From the NCBI GenBank assembly GCA_963681505.1, contig OY811972.1, positions 11,753,279-11,817,278 of the forward strand: a DNA stretch of 64,000 nt. Reading direction: 5' to 3'. Below the pieces are notes generated by a model, which saw nothing but the letters and a program-made list of their open reading frames with translations, did not search any database and had not been told where the DNA came from. The DNA comes from Eunapius fragilis. Lineage: Eukaryota > Porifera > Demospongiae > Spongillida > Spongillidae. Of the stretch, positions 41,901-55,035 are shown piece after piece; the stretch's first letter is position 1, and the number at the start of each line of letters is the position of its first letter. The position numbers were made by a program, and so were the translations under genes.

Positions 41901-44900
41901 GCTACCACCCCCTGTGTCACAACCATGCTACCACCCCCTGTGTCATAACCATGCTACCACCCCCAGTGTCACAACCATGCTACCACCCCCTGTGTCACAA
42001 CCATGCTACCATCCCCTGTGTCACAACCATGCTACCACCCCCTGTGTCACAACCATGCTATCACCCCCTGTGTCACAACCATGCTACCACCCCCTGTGTC
42101 ACAACCATGCTACCACCCCCTGTGTCATAACCATGCTACCACCCCCTGTGTCATAACCATGCTACCACCCCCTGTGTCACAACCATGCTACCACCCCCTG
42201 TGTCACAACCATGCTACCACCCCCTGTGTAATAACCATGGTACCACCCCCTGTATCACAACCATGCTACCACCCCCTGTGTCACAACCATGCTACCACCC
42301 CCTGTGTCACAACCATGCTACCACCCCCTGTGTCACAACCATGCTACCACCTCCTGTGTCACAACCATGCTACCACCCCCTGTGTCACAACCATGCTACC
42401 ACCCCCTGTGTCACAACCATGCTACCACCTCCTGTGTCATAACCATGCTACCACCCCCTGTGTCACAACCATGCTACCACCCCCTGTGTCACAACCATGC
42501 TACCACCCCCTGTGTCACAACCATGCTACCACCCCCTGTGTCACAACCATGCTACCACCTCCTGTGTCATAACCATGCTACCACCCCCTGTGTCACAACC
42601 ATGCTACCACCCCCTGTGTCACAACCATGCTACCACCCCCTGTCACAACCATGCTACCACCCCCTGTGTCACAACCATGCTACCACCCCCTGTGTCACAA
42701 CCATGCTACCACCCCCTGTGTCATAACCATGCTACCACCCCCTGTGTCACAACCATGCTACCACCCCCTGTGTCACAACCATGCTACCACCCCCTGTGTC
42801 ACAACCATGCTACCACCCCCTGTCACAACCATGCTACCACCCCCTGTGTCACAACCATGCTACCACCCCCTGTGTCACAACCATGCTACCACCCCCTGTG
42901 TCACAACCATGCTACCACCCCCTGTGTCATAACCATGCTACCACCCCCTGTGTCACAACCATGCTACCACCCCCTGTGTCACAACCATGCTACCACCCCC
43001 TGTCACAACCATGCTACCACCCCCTGTGTCACAACCATGCTACCACCCCCTGTGTCACAACCATGCTACCACCCCCTGTGTCATAACCATGCTACCACCC
43101 CCTGTGTCACAACCATGCTACCACCCCCTGTGTCATAACCATGGTACCACCCCCTGTGTCACAACCATGCTACCACCCCCTGTGTCACAACCATGCTACC
43201 ACCCCCTGTGTCACAACCATGCTACCACCTCCTGTGTCACAACCATGCTACCACCCCCTGTGTCACAACCATGCTACCACCCCCTGTGTCACAACCATGC
43301 TACCACCCCCTGTGTCACAACCATGCTACCACCTCCTGTGTCACAACCATGCTACCACCCCCTGTGTCACAACCATGCTACCACCTCCTGTGTCACAACC
43401 ATGCTACCACCCCCTGTGTCACAACCATGCTACCACCTCCTGTGTCATAACCATGCTACCACCCCGTGTCACAACCATGCTACCACCCCCTGTGTCACAA
43501 CCATGCTACCACCCCCTGTCACAACCATGCTACCACCTCCTGTGTCACAACCATGCTACCACCCCCTGTGTCACAACCATGCTACCACCCCCTGTGTCAC
43601 AACCATGCTACCATTCCCTGTGTAATAACCATGGTACCACCCCCTGTATCACAACCATGCTACCACCTCCTGTGTCACAACCATGCTACCACCCCCTGTG
43701 TCACAACCATGCTACCACCCCCTGTGTCACAACCATGCTACCACCCCCTGTGTCACAACCATGCTACCACCCCCTGTGTAATAACCATGGTACCACCCCC
43801 TGTATCACAACCATGCTACCACCCCCTGTGTCACAACCATGCTACCACCCCCTGTGTCACAACCATGCTACCACCCCCTGTGTCACAACCATGCTACCAC
43901 CTCCTGTGTCATAACCATGCTACCACCCCCTGTGTCACAACCATGCTACCACCCCCTGTGTCACAACCATGCTACCACCCCCTGTCACAACCATGCTACC
44001 ACCCCCTGTGTCACAACCATGCTACCACCCCCTGTGTCACAACCATGCTACCACCCCCTGTGTCATAACCATGCTACCACCCCCTGTGTCACAACCATGC
44101 TACCACCCCCTGTGTCATAACCATGGTACCACCCCCTGTGTCACAACCATGCTACCACCCCCTGTGTCACAACCATGCTACCACCCCCTGTGTCACAACC
44201 ATGCTACCACCTCCTGTGTCATAACCATGCTACCACCCCCTGTGTCACAACCATGCTACCACCCCCTGTGTCACAACCATGCTACCACCCCCTGTGTCAT
44301 AACCATGCTACCACCCCCTGTGTCACAACCATGCCACCACCCCCTGTGTCACAACCATGCTACCACCCCCTGTGTCACAACCATGCTACCACCTCCTGTG
44401 TCATAACCATGCTACCACCCCCTGTGTCACAACCATGCTACCACCCCCTGTGTCACAACCATGCTACCACCCCCTGTGTCATAACCATGCTACCACCCCC
44501 TGTGTCATAACCATGCTACCACCCCCTGTGTCACAACCATGCCACCACCCCCTGTGTCACAACCATGCCACCACCCCCTGTGTCACAACCATGCTACCAC
44601 CCTCTGTGTCACAACCATGCTACCACCCCCTGTGTCACAACCATGCTACCACCCCCTGTGTCAAAACCATGCTACCACCCCCTGTGTCACAACCATGCTA
44701 CCACCCCCTGTGTCACAACCATGCTACCACCCCCTGTGTCATAACCATGGTACCACCCCCTGTGTCACAACCATGCTACCACCTCCTGTGTCACAACCAT
44801 GCTACCACCCCCTGTGTCACAACCACATGCTACCACCACCTGTGTCACAACCATGCTACCACCCCCTGTGTCACAACCATGCTACCACCCCCTGTGTCAC

Positions 44901-46240
44901 AACCATGCTACCACCCCCTGTCACAACCATGCTACCACCCCCTGTGTAACAACCATGCTAACACCCCCTGTGTCACAACCATGCTACCACCCCCTGTGTC
45001 ACAACCATGCTACCACCCCCTGTGTCACAACCATGCTACCACCTCCTGTGTCACAACCATGCTACCACCCCCTGTGTCACAACCACATGCTACCACCACC
45101 TGTGTCACAACCATGCTACCACCCCCTGTGTCACAACCATGCTACCACCCCCTGTGTAACAACCATGCTAACACCCCCTGTGTCACAACCATGCCACCAC
45201 CCCCTGTGTCACAACCATGCTACCATTCCCTGTGTCACAACCATGCTACCACCCCCTGTGTCACAACCATGCTACCACCCCCTGTGTCACAACCATGCTA
45301 CCACCCCCTGTGTCACAACCATGCTACCACCCCCTGTGTCACAACCATGCTACCACCCCTTGTGTCATAACCATGGTACCACCCCCTGTGTCACAACCAT
45401 GCTACCACCTCCTGTGTCACAACCATGCTACCACCCCCTGTGTCACAACCACATGCTACCACCACCTGTGTCACAACCATGCTACCACCCCCTGTGTCAC
45501 AACCATGCTACCACCCCCTGTGTCACAACCATGCTACCACCCCCTGTGTCATAACCATGGTACCACCCCCTGTGTCACAACCATGCTACCACCCCCTGTG
45601 TCATAACCATGGTACCACCCCCTGTGTCACAACCATGCTACCACCCCCTGTGTCACAACCATGCTACCACCCCCTGTGTCACAACCATGCTACCACTCAC
45701 TGTGTCACAACCATGCTACCATCCCCTGTGTCACAACCATGCTACCACCCCTTGTGTCGCAACCATGCTACCACCCCCTGTGTCACAACCATGCTACCAC
45801 CCCACCATGCTACCACCTCCTGTGTCACAACCATGCTACCACCCCCTGTCTCACAACCATGCTACCATCCCCTGTGTCACAACCATGCTACCACCCCCAG
45901 TGTCACAACCATGCTACCACCCCGTGTCACAACCATGCTACCACCCCCTGTGTCACAACCATGCTACCACCCCCTGTGTCACAACCATGCTACCACCCCC
46001 TGTGTCACAACCATGCTACCACCTCCTGTGTCACAACTATGCTACCACCCCCTGTGTCACAACCATGCTACCACCCCCTGTGTCACAACCATGCTACCAC
46101 CCCCTGTGTCACAACCATGCTACCACCCCCTGTGTCACAACCATGCTACCACCCCCTGTGTCACAACCATGCTACCACCCCCTGTGTCACAACCATGCTA
46201 CCACCCCCTGTGTCACAACCATGCTACCGCTATGTGTCAC
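38996..46240. repeat. Giant 26-bp minisatellite, about 278 units
   Basis: The unit carries ACCCCCTGTGTCACAACC plus ATGCTACC. Common variants are TCATAACC for TCACAACC, CTCC for CCCC, and a 24-bp unit lacking one GT. Because 26 leaves remainder 2 on division by three, every plus-strand frame cycles through the same 26-residue low-complexity peptide. The long open frames here are therefore not evidence of a gene. A short-unit variant recurs at about 180-bp spacing (42,641, 42,821, 43,001), that is seven-unit higher-order repeats. Confidence 0.97.
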
Positions 46241-46261
46241 AACCATTGGTCCTTCATACTA

Positions 46262-46312
46262 CCACTACACATACAAACACACACTCACACACACACACAT
46301 ACATGTACACGC
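46262..46312. repeat. (CA)n microsatellite
   Basis: Imperfect CA run just past the end of the giant minisatellite. Confidence 0.9.
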
Positions 46313-46434
46313 ACACATCAGGCCAATCTTCCTTTGGTGGCTCTAAAAAGAATTAATACAACGCAACCTTCCACACAACCCACGTGTCAATAAGGTTCTC
46401 TTATGCTTAGTATCACTCTCAGTTACTTACTTAC

Positions 46435-46491
46435 CAATAGGATGACGACAGCCTGCTTTACTACGTCCAGTATTGCCTCCATGTCCACCAT
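46435..46491 (-). CDS. Candidate first coding exon (proximal copy)
   Basis: ATG at 46,491 opens 19 codons (MVDMEAILDVVKQAVVILL) ending at a consensus donor GTAAGT, phase 0. If real, the first intron would begin about 190 bp before the giant minisatellite and contain it. No later exon was found in the window, and the product is unknown. Confidence 0.4.
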
Positions 46492-46527
46492 TGCGCTGAT
46501 GGGGATATCATGATCCAAGCGCTAGTC

Positions 46528-46880
46528 ACCTTCCCTAGAGCGTACCACCAATCGGCTGGCATTAGTGTGTACCTGAACAACTGAATCAATGCAATATCAA
46601 AAACGTTGAACATAGAAAAGTCGTTTCGTTCACTTACATAAGCGGTGGCTTATCAACAGTGCTTTCACACAATCCGCGCATAAGGTCTTCACCGCATGTA
46701 CAAAAATGTTGTCTTATGCTTGGTACCACTCTCATATACTTACCTTTCGATAGGACGACAACAGTTTCCATCTGCGGCGAGTGCCTGCTTCACAGTACCG
46801 GCCCGTGGTCAACTAGTGCGTCTAATTAAGCATCTCGATCCGTGCGCTAGTAACCTTCCCTAGAGCGTACAGCCAATGGC
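46528..46880 (-). promoter_or_regulatory. Tandemly duplicated candidate promoter with CCAAT boxes
   Basis: ACCTTCCCTAGAGCGTAC occurs at 46,528-46,545 and again at 46,853-46,870, 325 bp apart. Each is followed by CCAAT (46,548 and 46,873), which reads ATTGG for the minus-strand gene. Each lies 55-100 bp upstream of a candidate ATG. Confidence 0.45.
46744..46771 (-). CDS. Candidate first coding exon (distal copy)
   Basis: ATG at 46,771 opens METVVVLSK and one further base before donor GTAAGT, phase 1. The sequence around the donor and the upstream promoter block matches the proximal copy. The different phase means both copies cannot feed the same downstream frame. Confidence 0.3.
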
Positions 46881-47821
46881 ATTTGCGTGTGCCAGCTGAA
46901 AAGTTGTTCAGTTCAAAAGTTGTCAAGCACTATCTAAATCCACCGAATTAATTCCGCGGTTACGTATCACGGCTGTTTGCGGCTGGACATTTAGTTTGAT
47001 AATTAGAGCGTTACGGTATATGGTGTAGAAATCATGGCGGTTAGCCTCATTATCGACACCATATGTTCAACGATGTGCCTTGCAAGTTGATTCCATCTGG
47101 TGTTGTTATAAACATATGCAGTAGTACCAGCAATCATCTGGCTTCAAGACACACACCTGAAACGATAAATTACGCTTTCCAATTAATACACGCGCCACGT
47201 TTTCATAGGCATATGAGGTACGGCACGATCGAATAGGTATGAAAGATGCGCGAATTGCACGTAGCTGCCAATTTTCCCACAAATAAGTTTGACATACAGG
47301 CAATGTGAAAGCTTCAAGTAGTTAGTTTATGTCGTCCACTAAGCGCGGCCGGCTGTTTTCGGCCTGAAAGGGCTGCCTGTTTTCTATGAATAATCATGAC
47401 TCGTACAATGGAGTACCATTGCCAACACGTTCAGCTGCATTGCAGAGTGTGAAAAACGCATGTCTTATAACAGAGCAAGCAAAAAGGACACCATATGCAA
47501 GTATTCAGGCCTTGCCTTTTCACTCTGAAGATGCAGCCATGTATCCCCAAAGCCCAGCTAATAGTGTAGCTCCTGCAAGCAATGACTTCAAATGCTAGTA
47601 TCAAATGGCATAACATAAGAGTAAGATGTTAATGCATATTGACCAGTAAATATGATGCTATGCTTATACACTGGTTTTGTAACACTTCATGCCCACAATT
47701 GAAGCAAGCTAGTGGAAAGGAGTGGTTCACCAGGCCAGCTAATGAATTAAAGGTGTGCTATTAAGCCTTAAAAGTACAACAGCAATATTTCACACCCCCA
47801 CCATTTAATGCTCTTGTCAAT

Positions 47822-47851
47822 CTGCACGATGCACTCACATACATCGTGCAG
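47822..47851. repeat. Perfect 10-bp stem-loop
   Basis: CTGCACGATG and CATCGTGCAG flank a 10-base loop, in otherwise unique sequence. Confidence 0.7.
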
Positions 47852-50800
47852 GTGACAAACTTTCATGTCTGAGTCAATTCTAAAGTATTTGTTGTGCCCT
47901 CTCTTTGCTTATGTTTATAGAGAGACAGGCAGCCTCTGGAGCTGCATCAAGCAAATGTATTTGCAGTTGTATTATATATCCCTATTGTTATGACACAGCA
48001 CTATTATCCCCTAGATACCTAGCTTGGTATTAAACATTGCCAGTAGCAGAGTGAATGTTCCTGGGACATCAGGGCTTGAAGTCAAAGACAGCTATAGCTG
48101 GATGTTCTGATATGTATATGGCATCTGAGACCCTAGATTTTTTGCAATATTGACAATGGCACAAACCTAGTCAAAGAATAGCTTGACTCTTCATTACATG
48201 CATGTCTGTTAGGGAATATCCATGTACCAGCCTTAGCAACCACATCAGTCAGCATGACAACACTGTAATGATGGTCTCAATCTATTAAGTGATCAGTGAT
48301 CAAAATAGAAAGCATTCATTGGTGGAGTCAGAGATTATACAGTGAGTGCAGAACAAGAATCCCAGCTGCCTAGCAATCATTTAAATGGCATTAGTTGCAC
48401 AACACCCATAAAAATCTACTACAAAAAATCTAAAACAACTGCTTATACATACATGCATGTAAATGGCACATAAGGCTTCTACTACGAACTATAGAGGTCA
48501 GAGGCAAGAAACCTCAAAGGGGGTTGAGATAGCTCTCCATTTCCATTCTTCTGGCAGAAAGAAGATACAAGAAGGCACCTATATATGTTCCACATTGATG
48601 GAAAAGCTACTGGGTGCATGGATATAGCTTAAAAATAAGATGATATTTATAAATCAACTCGCTATACAGAGTTAGGCTCACCCTGCATGACAACTAAATC
48701 CCCAGTGATGAAGTATGGTATGGATCAAGCTTGGACCTCTGCAAGGGTGGAGAGGCACAATAATACATTGCAGGTGTAAAGGTTCAACTTGATCTTTATC
48801 AGGTGAATCAGGCACTATGTACCCCACAGCATTGGAATATCAAAACACCATGCAATTTCCATCACTATAGTTGTCAACGACGTACCAGGTTTCACACCTG
48901 ACACCTTGAAACGTTTATGCACTGACTGTAAACATTAGTTATCGATTAATACATCTGATTCAATCTTGCTGCCTTAACAACATCAGCTGAACATTGAATG
49001 CCAGTATAAATGCTGCATGACTTTATAACCTATAGCTCTTAATGCCATTCACCAAGTTAACACCATCTTCATCACATGCACTAGGCTTGTATAAACGTGG
49101 CAGGATTCAGTCAGTCTCCTTCCGGCTTGCAGAATAAGGAGTCAAATCCACGTATGCATCCATGCATAATTGCATGCACAGAATAACATATACCTACGTA
49201 TAAGAGATGCTACAATGCATGTGTGATGGAGCACATTATCAACATCGTGTCACAAGATGTGTCAGCAATACCACAATCAACGAAGATTGAACTTTCAGGA
49301 CTATACCTATCGTTGTGCTTGACACGGCATTAAAACCTTGTAAAATCAGCGATATTTGACGGTCTGTAGCGCCATCATTTCAGCCGGCCGCACTTAGTCT
49401 ATACACTATCGAGGTAGTCTTAACCTTCCGCTACCTAATCACGCTTAGCTTTTTCCTAGGAAAATTGGCAGTGGTCCACTGTTCACTTCTTTGTGGAGGA
49501 TATCCAACTGAGGTACTCGGCTTGCGAGCGCTATAGCTAGCGGGCACTACAGAGTTGTGGCACAAAATTTATACGATGGATAGATAAATGGTATGTCTAT
49601 ACTAAAATGGCTGTTACATGTCGGTGCAACAAGTACAGACCTTATATAGCTCGAAAATACAAAGTGCTTTGTTAGGTCATGATGCATGATGTCATCGTTT
49701 CAATATTTCGGGGCGTAGGTCTTATTGTCCAACATTGAATGGGCCGCAAACAGCCGTGGTATACGTACAAATATCCGCGGGTAAATCGGGTAAATATAAG
49801 CACGAGCAACCACATTATTCTGGCTTCGTTGTAAACTCTCCTAAGATCTGCTGTCATGTGCCTTCGTGGTTCCCGCTCTTCAACATCATCGATTGAATTT
49901 GCAATTGCTGCATGCAAAGTTTCAGCAGTATAAAACTTTAATTTATGTATTTTAGTTATTTATTTTTACAGCTTGCCAACAAGGACCAACACCCCCAAGT
50001 CCAAGGTGGACTCATGCCTGTATGGCCGCCTGAATATGAACCCTTGTGCAGCCAATGTCCTCTTACTGGGTGGATACTCACCCGTACAAGGTCCGGTGAC
50101 AATTCATCACTATTACTCTCCGGGCTGGATAATGCGTTTAGGTTTGTATGTATTCTAATTGTATGTATGACATTTATTCACTTAGTTGTAGTTTTGTTTT
50201 TGGAATTCAATATTACACTATTAACGTCCATAAAAAGCTAATTTCCAACTTGCCAACATCAAATTGACTGCCGGTACTGCTTTTTGCAAGGGCCCATTTT
50301 CTTGCACAAATGGGTTAGGTCAGTCTTGGTGTTACATGTGTGAATGTGAAATCTAGCTTGTTGACTGCTGGCCAATGCATGGATGCTTTGGTACACACCA
50401 TGCCATATATAATTCTCCTTCCTTTCACTCACGAAGCAATTTAAAATTATGCCGTTTATATGCCGAAAGATGTGTAATGATATCCATGGGTCATAATTTA
50501 ATCTGTTGAATTGGAGGGCGGTGGGGGGGATAGCTTTTGCCGTGAAGACAGTGCTACGATGGCTTATCTTTTAGCTAAATGAAATTCATTGGATGACGTG
50601 CTAACCAGAGAGGCTAATATTTTCTTGCCCTCATATAGCAACCATTTTGGTTGGCCATAATTGCTTTAGTATCAAGCATCCATGTCAGATCTGTGCATGA
50701 TAATTTACAATTATTCTATCGTATGCAACCAACAGGCCTGGAAATGATTTGACCAACCTACAGAGTCTGTTGTATACATATGTTTAGTTTTTGCTTATAG

Positions 50801-52412
50801 TGTTCAATGTATACCTGCATGATACAGATAGATTAAGACACAACGGTTTCCATGGCTTTAAGAGCTATATAGAATTAGGCATTGTAAAAAGCCTCTATTC
50901 GTTGCCATCATACTTTCATCCATCTTCATGCCTTTGAGAAAGTGGCAATGCATGCATTAACAGTTGCAGTGAATTAAGTGGGAAATCCATCAGGGGATAT
51001 AGAGCATCAGTGTTTAAAATGAAAATTGGCATAAAACTTTGAGGACAACAAAAATGTAAAAGGTGGCATCAAACCATCGCCATGCACTTCTGTAAACACT
51101 ATGCAAAATAAGTAGCAGTATGAAAAATATGTACATATTGCTACAACTATGACTATTAAATTATGTGACGTGTTCCATGCAGTTGCATGTCCTCAAAGGT
51201 GAACTTCGAAATTGAGTAATCATACTTACATATCTATAAGTGGCTGCATGCATGCAAACCAATTGGCCATGTATGCACATTCCAAGCAGATCAACATTTC
51301 CATGAATGAAATGCTTGATGCTTTTAATATAATCAAAGATACCCTTTGCATGTGCACTGACACTACCCTACCAAACAGCTCGCCTTCATTACACATGTGC
51401 TCTAGTGTTTTGCTGCTAGATGTCTGTCTAAATCCTTCTCAAAACTCACAACATTTCAATGAAATAAATAAGGTGTGCACGGAACAAAGAATACATAAAA
51501 TGTCAAATGACATTGGAAAAAAACTCAGATATTGCACTGAATACACATATCCCAATCTAAACAGGATCACAGCCAAAAAAATGATAAACAAAAATCACGC
51601 TAAGATCTTGCATTGCATGCTAAGTACATAACAGAGAAACAAAAATGCAGTCAGCCAATGCAAAGCCATTATTGCTCTTCACTGCCAATTCCATGCACTC
51701 CTTGAACTTAGAATAAAGAGGCACTGTTGATTTTCCCGCCAAAAAACGTCACTACATTTCCACTTGCATGCACCTTCCATCTCAATACCCTCTGCAAACA
51801 AAACGACATTAACAAAATGTATATGACTTAACTTTCAATGTCACCTAAAAATCTGGCACAGTACGCCTGTTCCTCCAGCAATGAGTTTTGAATGTCCCCT
51901 TCCCAAAACTCAATCTTTCCTATCTCATCATTAAAAATAACATTGATTATTTATTTTTACTTACCAGCGTTCAATACACAACAATCAGCACACACAGAAA
52001 AATTGATCATTGATCATTGTCTATACCCCTAAAGTTGTTATCAACCAATGATATCAGTTAAGCAAGTGCTGATTTGCTCTTTAGGATCCCTAGCTTGCAT
52101 GGGAAGACTAGATGGCAGCGAGTGAATCAACAAATGTTGAACCTTCCCGGGCCACGGGATGACACCGCACCCCCTCTATCAGGAACTACGATAGTAGTTC
52201 CTATATAGGAATTGACCCGGGTCGTGAATATCATTAAAAAAACGCGACCCGCGTATAACTCGCGTACTAAGAAACGGATAGTTTAGCTCTTTGTTCCTAT
52301 CGAACCAGAAGGCAAAGACGGTCATTTTAATGTTTTGTTCCAGTCTTCAAACTGTTTCCTTTAAGAGAACAAAAGCGTTCGTGTTTTACCTCGTCCCCAG
52401 GCCAAATCTTCT

Positions 52413-52444
<32 letters not shown>

Positions 52445-52446
52445 TT
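52413..52446. repeat. (CGT)n trinucleotide repeat, about 11 units
   Basis: Pure CGT/GTC run followed by CTTCTAATTC. In the minus direction it reads GAC, and an Asp/Thr/Arg run would result if coding; no gene is supported around it. Confidence 0.95.
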
Positions 52447-52698
52447 CTAATTCTCGGGTGAGTATAACTCCTGATAGGAATGGTTTTAAAGAGCGCCAAT
52501 TATACCAATCGCTTTAGAATCTCCTGGAAGGCCATCTTCAAGTATCAGATGTATGAAAAAAGCATACAACTGACATACGTAATCATTACGTAATGCGTAG
52601 TGTAAAATAGAAGCGTTCCCATGGCAATATTACGTATATTTAGAATTGTGCAAACAAAAGACGACGCGAGAGACGACGTGTTAGAATTCTCCCGCGTT

Positions 52699-53107
52699 CC
52701 TTACAGTGATTCCAAACAAAAGCGGGCGTCTGCTCGTGAAGGTAAAATTGAAGCGGAGGAGGGGGTGGGGGGGGGCGCACTTGCCAGTATTAATATTTGA
52801 TAATTAAAAAATAGAGGAAACAAGTAAAGAAAAACATTCTCTAACGAGAAAGTTGGTGGGATATAGGAATTGGAGGCATTGGTGGTGTAAAAAGGAAGAT
52901 AACAAGGTTTTGAGAAAAGGGTAAATGAGACAAAAATCCTATATTTAGCACATGTACATGTAACAACCAAAAGAAGTGCTAAATATAGAATTTTTGTCTC
53001 ATTTACCCTTTTCTCAAAACCTTGTTCCCTTCCTTTTTACACCACCATTGCCTCCAATTCCTATATCCCACCAACTTTCTCGTTAGAGAATGTTTTTCTT
53101 TACTTGT
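52699..53107. mobile_element. Foldback MITE, family A, copy 3, with attached flank
   Basis: The hairpin at 52,823-53,107 matches copies 1 and 2. In addition 52,699-52,822 is the reverse complement of the flank next to copies 1 and 2 (CTTACAGTGATTCCAAAC, then GGCGTCTGCTCGTGAAGG). So the mobile unit may be longer than the hairpin alone. Confidence 0.7.
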
Positions 53108-53109
53108 AT

Positions 53110-54505
53110 AATCATAAAATTGTTTGTAAACGCTTTATCATTTTTACAGCATCTATAGGCATGCATCAATTTTATAGGAAGCGCATCTTCCGTGCTGGCA
53201 TCATAGTGTCAGTAGCCAGCTTTGTAGCTGTGCTTTCATTGTGTGTATGTGTGTGTGAGTGCATGTATGTATGTGTGTGGGGGTGTGGGGGTGTGAATTC
53301 TTGATTGCAGCTATATAATTGGCTGTGGATCTTTACCAGGGGAGTACACACCTGTGCATTCAGCAATGCACAGGCGTGTATATATGTTCGCACGTATTGT
53401 ACAAGACTAACAAGTGCATCAATCAAACGCGCTACGTACTCTTTTGCACGGTACACTGGCTTGTTTCCAGACGTTCGGCCTTGACGTTCTATATATCGTA
53501 CATGTCTCGATTGGCGGCTTTGTCATATGCGTGGAGCGGTGTTCCACCATGAGGTGTCTAGCTGGCACTGCTCAGTACTTATTGAATTGCATGTATAATG
53601 AGGCTTATAACTGCCAATTGTGGCGGGTATGATACATGTACGTGTTTATGGCATTTTGTTCAAGAAAAGAGCGCAAGCTGTGGGATGGACAAACTATTCA
53701 TTTTCATTTTTATCTCAGTAAACTAAAATCTTACTTCTCCCATTCTTAGTAGTGAGTACCGGTACTATGGTAGCGGGGAAACAAATAGCCACGTGTTTTT
53801 CGGTGAAAAAAATGCTTGCGGGTCACAATCCGCCGCCATTGAATCATGGGTTTGGCGTAATATTGGCATGCACATCGTTCCCAGTGTTTTAATGATTTAA
53901 AGTTGGCATACGTAACTGATGAGCAATAAAACTGGCTATACTAACTAGTATTAGACTTGAGAACTGTAATTTATCGTTCCATTATTAAAAAAGGACAAAC
54001 CTGGAAAAACCTAGGTAATCGTTGGCAAATTAATAGTGCATTAATCGCCAAAATCGATTATAGTTTCTATTAACCGATTTGCAAGTTGCAATAAACCTAT
54101 TGGAGTTTTTTTCATAGTCGAAATAATCGATTTTGATTTATAAAAAAGGTTACACACCCTATTTGAATATGGCACCATGTAGAAAGAATAACACACCAGT
54201 ATCTTAAAATTGTTCACGGAACCTTACTTTTTGGTAGAAAATAACACTAGCAAATTAAACATGAACATGTGCATTTCCAAGCACAGCAAAATTAAACATG
54301 AACATGAGTAATTTCTACCAGAAAGGCCATGTCATGCAAAATTGCAACTCAGTATAATTATAAATGGCAAGGTTGCACGAACAATTTAAACAAAATACAC
54401 ACATTTTTTCCAAGTGGGCTAGTAATTTTAATGATGGATGATGATGATTGACATATGAACCAATTGATATGCGCACCAGATTAAGGCTAGACCACATGGA
54501 GGCTT
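53110..54505. other. No gene recognised
   Basis: A GT-rich microsatellite lies at about 53,240-53,290. The remainder is unique AT-rich sequence with a repeated 'attaaacatgaacatg' pair near 54,255-54,305. No coding signal. Confidence 0.5.
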
Positions 54506-54509
54506 ACCA

Positions 54510-54662
54510 GACTGCTTAACTAGCATAGCAGCTGACCAGACTGGTTAGCATAGCAGCTGACCAGACTGGTTAGCATAGCAGCTGACCAGACTGGTTAGCA
54601 TAGCAGCTGACCAGACTGGTTAGCATAGCAGCTGATCAGACTGGTTAGCATAGCAGCTTACC
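54510..54662. repeat. 25-bp tandem repeat, about 6 units
   Basis: Units contain GCATAGCAGCTGACCAGACT plus GGTTA. Nearly perfect in the middle, diverged at both ends. Confidence 0.92.
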
Positions 54663-54831
54663 GTAAATGCTGCTGTGCTCAAACCTTTGGCCAAGATGGT
54701 GTTGATTCAACAAACACTGAAAGTAGTTCATGGTTTGAGGGATCATGACTCACAAAGAAACGCCTAGGACCGAGCACATATTTCCCAGCTTGCATTGGCT
54801 CCCGAGAGATTGTTTGTACAGCACATTTGAC

Positions 54832-54925
54832 ATCTTATAAGAAGGGGAAATGTAATAGTCCTAATTTTCGCACACAAACATAATGTCCCACAAATGGGCG
54901 AAATATTACATTTCCCCTTCTTATT
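54832..54925. mobile_element. Small inverted-repeat element, about 94 bp
   Basis: Inverted ends read TAAGAAGGGGAAATGTAATA on the left and TATTACATTTCCCCTTCTTA on the right, about 25 bp each. Directly followed (54,935-55,000) by the right half of a family A MITE cut short at GAATGTTTTT. Confidence 0.65.
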
Positions 54926-55035
54926 AGACCCTTACAGTTTCCTTCCTTTTTACACCAGTATTGACCTATATGCCACCAACTTTCTCATAGAGAATGTTTT
55001 TGTTAGGCGCAATCTATCAGTTTGGGCAATCTATA

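Larger units (their letters stand above)
46900..52600. other. Long stretch without a recognised gene
   Basis: The longest open frame (51,212-51,631, plus) gives a 139-residue serine/asparagine-rich product I do not recognise; I treat it as chance. Other frames at 47,106-47,303, 47,386-47,598 and 49,945-50,241 likewise show no family signal. Base composition is AT-rich and repeat-poor compared with the rest of the window. I cannot exclude short exons of a large gene. Confidence 0.5.

Noticed and set aside
38996-46240. CRISPR-like array
   Set aside because: Units are directly adjacent with no spacers, and the genome is animal-like.
38997-46393. Dozens of long plus-strand open frames, up to 388 codons
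   Set aside because: All are frame readings of the 26-bp minisatellite, giving the same 26-residue repeat in each frame; no start context, splice sites or known domain.
46900-47100. YY1-like ATGGCGGTTAG near 47,034 as a promoter
   Set aside because: Only a partial match and no gene start nearby in the right orientation.
51212-51631. 139-codon plus-strand frame
   Set aside because: No recognised motif, AT-rich chance composition, no splice or promoter evidence; kept only as a note in the gene-free entry.
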